Of a stretch of 6,951 nt of DNA, positions 1-5,398 are shown piece after piece (position 1 is the stretch's first letter; each line of letters opens with the position of its first letter). The stretch is from Opitutales bacterium. Its GTDB lineage: Bacteria > Verrucomicrobiota > Verrucomicrobiia > Opitutales > T3Sed10-336. The notes under the pieces were generated by a model that did no database searches, was not told the DNA's origin, and saw only the letters and a program-made list of their open reading frames with translations. The stretch is taken from positions 1 to 6,951 of the forward strand of contig SLOW01000262.1 in NCBI GenBank assembly GCA_007132315.1, read 5' to 3'. The position numbers and the translations under genes are program-made.

Positions 1-9
1 ACCCCAAAA

Positions 10-27
10 CTCCCGCGTGAGCGGGAG
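10..27. repeat. Perfect 7-bp inverted repeat (hairpin) at window edge
   Basis: CTCCCGC (10-16) and GCGGGAG (21-27) pair perfectly around a GTGA tetraloop, which fits the stable GNRA class if transcribed. Both sides are flanked by AAAA. Read on the minus strand, the stem is followed by TTTT, so it could act as a weak intrinsic terminator for leftward transcription, but no leftward gene lies immediately to its right. Read on the plus strand there is no U-tract. Short CTCCCGC/GCGGGAG palindromes of this type also occur as dispersed intergenic repeats in many GC-rich genomes. The left context is cut off by the window edge. Confidence 0.5.
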
Positions 28-80
28 AAAAGTCGTTGTCTATGGGGCCAGTCTCGCCCGTTACGTTGATCGGGTCAAGA

Positions 81-86
81 TATAAT
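81..86 (+). promoter_or_regulatory. Isolated consensus -10 hexamer
   Basis: TATAAT occurs at 81-86 in an AT-rich pocket (about 80-130) that contrasts with the GC-rich surroundings and lies upstream of the small ORF and the enoyl reductase gene. No good -35 hexamer lies 16-18 bp upstream. TTGATC at 66-71 is only 9 bp away, too close for a standard sigma-70 pairing. It could be part of a promoter for the rightward gene, but the hexamer alone is weak evidence. Confidence 0.2.
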
Positions 87-92
87 GAGAAA

Positions 93-112
93 TTCTAATT
101 TGTTCTAATTTT
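93..112. repeat. 10-bp tandem duplication in AT-rich leader
   Basis: TTCTAATTTG (93-102) is followed directly by TTCTAATTTT (103-112), nine of ten bases identical. The 10-bp period, close to one helical turn, and the AT-rich sequence just after a TATAAT hexamer would suit a bent or protein-binding segment. It could equally be replication slippage in a short AT-rich stretch. Confidence 0.4.
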
Positions 113-133
113 GTGTGTAGCAATTCTTATGAC

Positions 134-289
134 ATGATTGGGTCGAAACGTAGCTTGTTGAGATTGCGATTCAGGATTAAACGCGGCCTGGCTGCTCTGA
201 TTGTCGTTGTCGGCTTTACCTTTGGCGCCACTCCGTTCAGCCTGAATCATGCGGTTCGAGTCCGGTTCAAAGCGGGGCATGCGGGATGA
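134..289 (+). CDS. Possible 51-aa hydrophobic small ORF, stop overlaps next start
   Basis: An ATG at 134 opens a 51-codon frame ending with TGA at 287-289. The product would begin with a basic stretch (MIGSKRSLLRLRFRIKRG), then a hydrophobic segment of about 20 residues (GLAALIVVVGFTFGATPF), then a short polar tail. This is the shape of a small single-pass membrane protein or an uncleaved signal peptide. The stop overlaps the ATG at 286 of the reductase gene in an ATGA arrangement, as in translationally coupled genes. Against it, no Shine-Dalgarno sequence is visible before 134, I recognise no family, and the alternative in-frame GTG at 113 also lacks one. It may be a chance ORF in the leader. 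Confidence 0.25.
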   Translation: MIGSKRSLLRLRFRIKRGLAALIVVVGFTFGATPFSLNHAVRVRFKAGHAG

Positions 290-1362
290 TCGTACCGGCC
301 GGCGAGAAACCTGATTTTATGTCTGAGACGCACGAAGAACAACGCACGGGACACATCCGTTCGACCCGCGTGCTCCGTTATCGCGAGCACGGCGAGCCGG
401 GTGAGGTGCTGGCGCTGGAGGAGGAGGCCGTGCCGGAACCGGACGCCGACGAGGTGCTGTTGAGAACCCTCGCCGCCCCCGTCAATCCCGCCGATCTCGG
501 TCAGATTGCCGGGCGTTACGCGGTTTTGAAGCAGTTCCCCGCCGGTGCTGGGATCGAGGGGCTGGGCGAGGTGTCGATCGCCGGGCGCGAGGTTGCCGGG
601 GTGCGGGCGGGTGACTGGGTGCGCCTGCCTTCCGAACCCGGAACCTGGCGGGAATACGTTGTGGCGAAAGGAGCGGGGCTTCTCCGGGTCCCGAACGACC
701 TGCCCGTGCGGCAGGCGGCCATGGCTTTTGTGAATCCGCCGACCGCCCGGCGCCTGCTGGGCGATTTCGTTTCCCTGCGCCCCGGGGAATGGCTCGTCCA
801 GAACGCCGCTACCTCGGCGGTGGGGCGTTACGTGATCCAGTTGGCCCGGCGTTACGGCTGGCGGACATTCAACGTGGTGCGCGACGAGGCCGGCGGCGCC
901 GCTGTCCGGAAGGCGGGCGGGGATGTCGTCGTTGTCGAGGGCTCCGATCTCCGCGTAGCCTTCCGCGAAGCGGCGGGTGAGGTGCGGCCGCGGCTGGGCT
1001 TGAACTCGGTCGGCGGAGAGAGTGCCCTGGGCGTGCTCCGCCTGCTGGCACCCGGGGGGGTCTTGGTGACGTTCGGAGGCATGACTTCCGAACCGGTGCG
1101 CTTTCCTACCCGGCAATTGATCTTTGACGATCTGTCCCTGCGGGGATTCTGGCTCACCCGCTGGCTGAGGGAAGCCCCCGCGGTGAAAATTGGGGCGATG
1201 TACCGCGACCTGTTCGATTTGATTCGCGACGGGACGTTGCGCGTACCGGTCGCCGGCGTGTATCCGCTGGAAGGTTTCCGCGAAGCCCTGGCTCACGCCG
1301 CCCGTCCGGGACGGGGCGGCAAAATCCTGTTCGTGCCGGCCGGCCGCCCGGGCCCGCGATGA
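286..1362 (+). CDS. MECR/Etr1-like trans-2-enoyl-CoA (ACP) reductase, MDR superfamily
   Basis: This is a medium-chain dehydrogenase/reductase that closely follows the mitochondrial 2-enoyl thioester reductase subgroup, which reduces the trans-2 double bond of enoyl-thioesters with NADPH in fatty-acid synthesis. The N-terminal GroES-like domain (about 27-150) carries NPADLGQIAGRY (67-78); the Tyr at 78 aligns with the catalytic Tyr of yeast Etr1. The Rossmann domain has VQNAATSAVG (171-180), NVVRD (196-200, expected to contact the NADPH phosphate), LNSVGGE (239-245), TFGGM (262-266) and LRGFWLTRW (285-293), all hallmarks of the group. No structural or catalytic zinc ligands are seen. The length of 358 aa is normal. 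Conserved sequence begins near residue 27, so ATG 319 (residue 12) is an equally possible start; ATG 286 overlaps the stop of a possible small upstream ORF. Automatic annotation may call it a zinc-dependent alcohol dehydrogenase or quinone reductase. The family is clear; the physiological substrate is not. Confidence 0.9.
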   Translation: MIVPAGEKPDFMSETHEEQRTGHIRSTRVLRYREHGEPGEVLALEEEAVPEPDADEVLLRTLAAPVNPADLGQIAGRYAVLKQFPAGAGIEGLGEVSIAGREVAGVRAGDWVRLPSEPGTWREYVVAKGAGLLRVPNDLPVRQAAMAFVNPPTARRLLGDFVSLRPGEWLVQNAATSAVGRYVIQLARRYGWRTFNVVRDEAGGAAVRKAGGDVVVVEGSDLRVAFREAAGEVRPRLGLNSVGGESALGVLRLLAPGGVLVTFGGMTSEPVRFPTRQLIFDDLSLRGFWLTRWLREAPAVKIGAMYRDLFDLIRDGTLRVPVAGVYPLEGFREALAHAARPGRGGKILFVPAGRPGPR

Positions 1363-1732
1363 CCACGCCCCAACGCCCTAGCAGCCTGAATGGGGCTTGG
1401 TTAACGGCCTTGATCGCAGCAGCACAGGCGAATTGTATCCGCTATTCCGCTCCATCAAATGATAAACCGCCTGATAGAAAGGATCGTACAGGAAGAAAGA
1501 GAAATTGGTTCAAAGTTACCTGCTGCGCTGCAACCTCTGCGACCAGGAACCGGGCCAACTCGGCCTTGAACTGCCGCCGCGCATCAGCGCCGACCACCGT
1601 CTCGAACCGTTACCAAGTCAACATCTGTAGTGAAGACCTTTGGCCCCCCTCACACAGCGAAGCGGGTTGGCGGACCGTCAAAGGCTTCCATTTCGAAAGT
1701 CGGGTTAGGCTGCCAGGAGCCCGTGTTTGCGA

Positions 1733-1760
1733 TTGACGGGGATCCATAACAGTGAATGTT
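1733..1760 (+). promoter_or_regulatory. Weak sigma-70-like promoter candidate for the radical SAM-smr pair
   Basis: TTGACG (1733-1738) matches the -35 consensus at five of six positions. A poor -10 (AATGTT, 1755-1760, three of six) follows after 16 bp. The position, about 40 bp before the ribosome binding site of the radical SAM gene, is sensible, but the -10 is too weak for a firm call. Confidence 0.25.
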
Positions 1761-1787
1761 TGTGCATAGTTGGTTGTGGGGGCTATC

Positions 1788-1793
1788 GGAGGG
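1788..1793 (+). promoter_or_regulatory. Ribosome binding site GGAGGG deciding the radical SAM start
   Basis: GGAGGG lies 5 bp before an in-frame GTG at 1799, which is ideal spacing. The alternative ATG at 1814 is 20 bp away and has only a weaker AGGTGGGG-like element (1798-1804) in front. A third option, TTG at 1727 with GGAG at 1716-1719, would add 24 residues that look non-conserved. Confidence 0.55.
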
Positions 1794-1798
1794 ACAAG

Positions 1799-2878
1799 GT
1801 GGGGCCGGTGCGCATGGTTGAACGTGATTCAGAAAAGAAGGGTCTGCGTGGTCGGGGAGCGACGCAGAACCCGGCCAACCGTTTCGAACGTTGCCATGTG
1901 GCTCCCGATCCGGAAGAGGAAGGCACCGGGGAATCGCCCGTGACGACTTTTCTGAGGGACGTTTCGCAATCCATCGTTACCAGTAACAGCAGTCCCGACG
2001 TAGGTTTCGATCGCAGCCTCAATCCCTACCGGGGTTGTGAACACGGTTGTGCCTATTGTTACGCCCGGCCGACCCACGAGTACCTGGGCTTTTCCGCCGG
2101 GCTGGATTTTGAGACGCGTATTATGGTGAAGGAGAAGGCTCCGGAACTGCTGCGTGCGGAACTGTCGAAACCGCGGTGGAAGCCGGGGGTGCTGGTGATG
2201 AGCGGGGTGACCGATCCCTATCAACCGGTGGAGCGGCGTCTCGGGATCACGCGTGGTTGCCTGAAGGTGTTGGCGGAATGCCGGAATCCGGTTGCCATTG
2301 TGACGAAAAACCACCTGGTTACCCGGGACTGCGATCTGTTGGCAGAGCTTTCCACCCACCAGGCGGCGGCGGTATTTGTTTCGCTGACAACGCTCGACCG
2401 CTCGCTGGCGAGAGCCATGGAGCCCAGGACCGCATCGCCGGACCATCGGCTCGACGCGATTCGCCGGCTTTCCGCCGCCGGAGTTCCGGTCGGTGTCATG
2501 ACCGCGCCGATCGTTCCCGGGTTGACCGACCATGAGATTCCTTGTTTGTTGGAAGCGGCGGCGCAAGCCGGGGCGAACTTCGCCGGTTACACGGTGCTGC
2601 GCCTGCCGCATGCGGTGGCGCCGCTGTTCGCGGAATGGCTCGAGTGCCATGTTCCCGCCAAAAAGGAATGGGTTTTGTCCCGGATACGGCAGATCCGGGA
2701 GGGCGGGCTCAACGACGCCCGATTCGGGTCGCGGATGCGGGGGGAAGGGATTTACGCTCAGCAGATTCGCGATCTCTTTCGGATTGGCCGGCGGCGCTCC
2801 GGTCTGGAACGTTCCGCTCCCGAGCTGTCGGCCGCCGCCTTTCGCCGGCCTCGAGGTCGTCAAATGGAGTTGTTTTAG
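1799..2878 (+). CDS. Radical SAM protein, SplB-like / PA0069 family
   Basis: Predicted cytosolic [4Fe-4S] enzyme that would cleave S-adenosylmethionine to a 5'-deoxyadenosyl radical; its substrate is unknown. With the GTG start the product has 359 aa. The N-terminal LRGRGATQNPANRFE (about 16-30) is a signature of the family also seen in Pseudomonas PA0069. The motif NPYRGCEHGCAYCYAR follows, with cluster cysteines at 80, 84 and 87 in the CxxxCxxC spacing. Then come MSGVTDPYQPVE (134-145) and TKNHLVTRD (169-177), typical of the SplB-related TIM barrel, and RFGSRMRGEG (308-317). The protein ends in RQMELF. The Smr gene starts 3 bp after the stop, so the two are likely co-transcribed and translationally coupled. 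The start could instead be ATG 1814. SplB itself repairs spore photoproduct, but this subfamily is distinct and occurs in non-spore-formers, so a DNA-repair role is only suggestive. Confidence 0.92.
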   Translation: MGPVRMVERDSEKKGLRGRGATQNPANRFERCHVAPDPEEEGTGESPVTTFLRDVSQSIVTSNSSPDVGFDRSLNPYRGCEHGCAYCYARPTHEYLGFSAGLDFETRIMVKEKAPELLRAELSKPRWKPGVLVMSGVTDPYQPVERRLGITRGCLKVLAECRNPVAIVTKNHLVTRDCDLLAELSTHQAAAVFVSLTTLDRSLARAMEPRTASPDHRLDAIRRLSAAGVPVGVMTAPIVPGLTDHEIPCLLEAAAQAGANFAGYTVLRLPHAVAPLFAEWLECHVPAKKEWVLSRIRQIREGGLNDARFGSRMRGEGIYAQQIRDLFRIGRRRSGLERSAPELSAAAFRRPRGRQMELF

Positions 2879-2881
2879 GTT

Positions 2882-3136
2882 ATGAGTAAACTGAAACTGG
2901 ACTTGCACGACATCTTCAACGACGGGCGTCGACTGGATCGGGCGTTGGAAGACGTGATCGAAGAAGCGGTTCGCAAGCGTATCCGGACCGTGGAGATCAT
3001 CCCGGGGAAAGGCAGCGGACAGCTCAAGAAGCGTGTTCTTCGTTTTCTCCAGGAACCGCACGTGAAGAGCCGGTACCACCGAATCGAGAAAGACAGCAAG
3101 AATTTCGGCCGTCTGTTCGTTCACTTCCGGCATTGA
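2882..3136 (+). CDS. Stand-alone Smr-domain protein (84 aa)
   Basis: The whole protein is a single Smr (small MutS-related) domain, a fold that binds nucleic acid and often has nuclease activity in MutS2, YdaL and N4BP2. The N-terminal motif is LDLHD (6-10; usual form LDLHG), followed by an alpha helix (15-32). The conserved loop is IIPGKGSG (39-46; usual HGKGSG or TGRG), and the end is a beta-strand NFGRLFVHF (74-82) corresponding to the usual GxxxVxL ending. The catalytic-type His of LDLH is kept at residue 9, while the loop His is replaced by Pro 41. There is no room for an additional domain. It follows the radical SAM gene after 3 bp, with GGAG at 2864-2867 inside that gene as the only visible ribosome-binding element, which suggests coupling. 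Confidence 0.85.
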   Translation: MSKLKLDLHDIFNDGRRLDRALEDVIEEAVRKRIRTVEIIPGKGSGQLKKRVLRFLQEPHVKSRYHRIEKDSKNFGRLFVHFRH

Positions 3137-3370
3137 CGCTCGACCGGGTTAGAGAGTGCGCGGGTTGGTCGGGTTGCCGGACCCGGCGGGGGGGGAGCCA
3201 TACCGCGGTCGGCACCAGGATCAGGCCCGCATGAAGTCTGGTGCGACGCTGATAGGAACACCCTCGGTGCGGCGGTCTTGAATTGATCTGAACGGTTGAA
3301 CTCGGGATAAGCAATCGTAACGACAAGCGACGAGCAGGGGGAACATGGCTTTGGTCTGGCATCCCGTCGG
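3137..3370. other. Convergent intergenic region without a clear terminator
   Basis: This 234-bp gap separates the ends of the Smr gene (+) and the ABC-F gene (-). I found no intrinsic terminator with a T-tract for either direction. The best hairpin is CGGGT (3170-3174) / ACCCG (3181-3185) around a 6-nt loop, followed by a run of eight G (3188-3195) and not by T. CGGGTT occurs three times (3145, 3161, 3170). No ORF here looks like a protein. Termination may be Rho-dependent. Confidence 0.5.
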
Positions 3371-5170
3371 TCAACCTTCGAGTGATTCCCGAAGCGTTTC
3401 GAGTTCCTCCCACCGTTGATAGAGGCGATCGAGCTCTTCCTGAATCCCCTTCATGCGCTTCTTGACCGAAGCCAAACGTGATTCGTCCTGATAGAGCCCG
3501 GGGTCCGCGAGCGCGGTTCCCAGTTCCTCCTGTTCCTCCTCCAGAACATCGATACATCGGGGAATTTCCTCCAGTTCACGGCGTTCGCGGTTGAGGAAGC
3601 GCCGGGGGCGTCGGGTATTTGAGGGTTCTTTGTTTGTGGCGTGCGGTGCGCTTCGGGCGTTCTTCGCTTTCGCAGCCGCCGATTCGGGCCGGTTTCTCAA
3701 GTAGTCATCGTACCCCCCCGGATACTCCGCCACCCGGCCGTGGCCTTCGAAGACCAGCAGTTGGGTCACCACGTTGTTCAGGAAGGCGCGGTCGTGGCTG
3801 ACCAGCAGGAGGGTTCCGTTGTACTTCATCAGCCGTTCCTCCAGCAATTCCAGCGTTTCCAGGTCGAGATCGTTCGTGGGTTCGTCGAGCACGAGCAGAT
3901 TCGAAGGCCGTGTGAACAGCCGCGCGAGCAGGAGGCGATTGCGCTCGCCTCCGGACAGACTCCGGGCTTTGCCGCGGATTCGATCCGGCGTGAAGAGAAA
4001 GTCTTTCAGGTAACTGACGACGTGGCGCGTCCGGCCGTTGATTTCGATTTCGGTCCGGTCGCCGGCGACGTTTTCGATGACCGTTTTTTCGGGGTCAAGT
4101 TGCTCGCGCAACTGGTCGAAATAGGAGATTTGAAGGTTGGAGCCTCGGACGATGGTGCCGGAAGCGGGCTCGCGGCTGCCGAGCAGGAGCCGGAGCAGGG
4201 TGGTCTTCCCCGAGCCGTTGGGGCCGAGAATTCCGACGCGATCGCCGCGCATAATGCGTGTCGAAAAATTCGATACAATTGGGACGTTGTCGAAATCGAA
4301 GGAGATGTTTTCGGCGACGATCACTTTTTCACCCGACCGCTCGTCTCCGGTTGTCTGCAGGCGCACCTGGCCCTGTTTTTCGCGCCGGGCGCGGCGTTCC
4401 TCGCGCATGGCCTGAAGCGCCCGGACGCGACCTTCGTTGCGGGTGCGCCGGGCTTTGATTCCCCGTCGGATCCAGGCCTCTTCCTGGGCGAGTTTGCGGT
4501 CGAAGGCCGCCTGTTGTTTGGCTTCGGCGTCGAGCTGTTCTTCGCGGCGCCGGAGGTAGGTTGCGTAATCACAGGTCCAGCTCGTCAGTTGGCCGCGATC
4601 GAGTTCCAGGGTCCGGGTCGCCAGGTTCTGCAGAAAAGCCCGGTCGTGCGTCACGAACAGTACTGCGCCGGCGAATTGTCGCAGGAACCCTTCCAGCCAG
4701 ACGATTGCCTTCAGGTCGAGGTGGTTGGTGGGTTCGTCGAGGAGGAGAAAGGACGGGGGATCGACGAGTTCCCGGGCCAGGATCAGGCGCCGTTTCAAAC
4801 CGGCCGAGAGATCGAACGCGGCGGCCTCCGGGGGCAGGCCGAGTTCCTGGATCAATCGGTCCACACGCGCGGGACGTTCCCAGTCGTCCGGAAACGACGC
4901 GGCCCCCTCCACCGCTTCCCGCACGGCGCCGGAAAGGTCGGCCGGAATGTCCTGACGCAGATGGGCGATGCGGGCGCCCGGGTCGCGGGAAACATCTCCC
5001 GAGTCGGGGGCGAGTTCTCCTGAAAGGATTTTCATGAGCGAGGTCTTTCCTTCGCCGTTGCGCCCCAGCAGGCTGATGCGCTCGCCCGCATTCACTTCCA
5101 GCGAAACCCGGTCCAGCAGCGGTGGGCCTCCAAACGCCAGCGAAACCTCGTTGATCGTGACCAGTGGCAT
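3371..5170 (-). CDS. uup: ABC-F ATPase, Uup-type
   Basis: Soluble tandem ABC ATPase without membrane segments, 599 aa from the ATG at 5170, which begins MPLVTINEVSLAFGGPPLL as Uup proteins do. NBD1 has Walker A GRNGEGKT (36-43), a variant signature LSAGL (121-125), Walker B LLLDEP (142-147) and switch His 175. The inter-domain linker (about 205-275) contains KLAQEEAWIRRGIKARRTRN (226-245), almost identical to the linker of E. coli Uup. NBD2 has GPNGSGKT (316-323), canonical LSGGE (405-409), LLVLDE (425-430) and His 459. A basic hinge (495-530) leads to a C-terminal coiled coil (about 527-597), the DNA-binding domain of Uup. In E. coli, Uup affects precise transposon excision, branched-DNA processing and ribosome assembly. 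An upstream TTG at 5224 would add 18 non-conserved residues. No good Shine-Dalgarno precedes 5170. The gene is divergent from the DUF2339 remnant. Confidence 0.93.
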   Translation of the reverse strand: MPLVTINEVSLAFGGPPLLDRVSLEVNAGERISLLGRNGEGKTSLMKILSGELAPDSGDVSRDPGARIAHLRQDIPADLSGAVREAVEGAASFPDDWERPARVDRLIQELGLPPEAAAFDLSAGLKRRLILARELVDPPSFLLLDEPTNHLDLKAIVWLEGFLRQFAGAVLFVTHDRAFLQNLATRTLELDRGQLTSWTCDYATYLRRREEQLDAEAKQQAAFDRKLAQEEAWIRRGIKARRTRNEGRVRALQAMREERRARREKQGQVRLQTTGDERSGEKVIVAENISFDFDNVPIVSNFSTRIMRGDRVGILGPNGSGKTTLLRLLLGSREPASGTIVRGSNLQISYFDQLREQLDPEKTVIENVAGDRTEIEINGRTRHVVSYLKDFLFTPDRIRGKARSLSGGERNRLLLARLFTRPSNLLVLDEPTNDLDLETLELLEERLMKYNGTLLLVSHDRAFLNNVVTQLLVFEGHGRVAEYPGGYDDYLRNRPESAAAKAKNARSAPHATNKEPSNTRRPRRFLNRERRELEEIPRCIDVLEEEQEELGTALADPGLYQDESRLASVKKRMKGIQEELDRLYQRWEELETLRESLEG

Positions 5171-5277
5171 TAGCGCGTCATTGTGTTGCGGAGCTGGCCG
5201 CTTGACAACGGCCGGTTTTTCCAAGAAGACGGATTTGAAGGGAGTCTGTTTGGCCGGAGCCCCGTGAAAGGACCGAT
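5171..5277. promoter_or_regulatory. Divergent intergenic region between uup and the DUF2339 gene
   Basis: These 107 bp must hold the start signals of both divergent genes. A perfect -35 hexamer TTGACA lies at 5202-5207 facing right, but nothing resembling TATAAT follows 16-18 bp later. No clear leftward promoter for uup is visible here; it may lie within the first codons of the DUF2339 gene. Confidence 0.35.
5267..5272 (+). promoter_or_regulatory. Ribosome binding site for the DUF2339 N-terminal frame
   Basis: AAAGGA sits 5 bp before a TTG at 5278. The encoded residues at once form a membrane anchor, so this supports TTG 5278 as the original start of the gene. Confidence 0.6.
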
Positions 5278-5398
5278 TTGGACGCGCTGATCGTTATCTT
5301 GGCTGCCCTGCTTTTGGCGGTCCCGGTGATTGCCGTGGTAGCGCTATGTCTGGCGGTTGGGGCGCGACGACAGAACCGGGAATTGCGGTGGTCCGTAG

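Larger units (their letters stand above)
1363..1798. other. Long stretch without a convincing gene; possible decayed minus-strand coding remnant
   Basis: These 436 bp between the reductase stop and the radical SAM start are less GC-rich than their neighbours. A plus-strand frame (1359-1736) is open but its translation is rich in Ser, Arg, Asn and Thr with no recognisable motif, so I do not call it. On the minus strand two overlapping open stretches look more protein-like. One is 1445-1609, with a helical segment ADARRQFKAELARFLVAEVA. The other is 1381-1509 in another frame, with FLYDPFYQAVYHLMERNSGY, ending at a TAG (1378-1380). Stops close both frames upstream. This pattern fits a frameshifted relic of an unidentified gene, but chance open frames cannot be excluded. 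The right-hand end (1733 onward) probably carries the promoter and leader of the radical SAM gene. Confidence 0.4.

Noticed and set aside
251..280. T-loop-like sequence GGTTCGAGTCC suggesting a tRNA
   Set aside because: The flanking bases form only three stem pairs, not five, and no acceptor, D or anticodon arm can be folded around it.
247..1296. 349-codon open minus-strand frame opposite the reductase
   Set aside because: It is rich in Pro, His, Gln and Arg with no domain, as expected for the antisense of a GC-rich gene.
238..1391. CAGCCTGAAT at 238-247 and again at 1382-1391, flanking the reductase gene
   Set aside because: Exact 10-mers recur by chance in a window of this size, and no inverted ends or further identity extend the match.
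1359..1736. Open plus-strand frame of 125 codons overlapping the reductase stop by ATGA
   Set aside because: Composition is unlike a folded protein, no ribosome binding site or motif is seen, and the minus strand of the same stretch looks at least as protein-like.
1829..3133. 434-codon open frame on the minus strand opposite the radical SAM and Smr genes
   Set aside because: It is antisense to two genes with clear family motifs; its length is explained by GC-rich codon use on the plus strand.
3144..3186. CCGGGT/ACCCGG pairing as a terminator between the convergent genes
   Set aside because: The loop is about 31 nt and no T-tract follows on either strand.
3641..5023. 460-codon open plus-strand frame opposite uup
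   Set aside because: It mirrors the uup reading frame, which carries two complete ATPase domains; the plus translation has no motif of its own.
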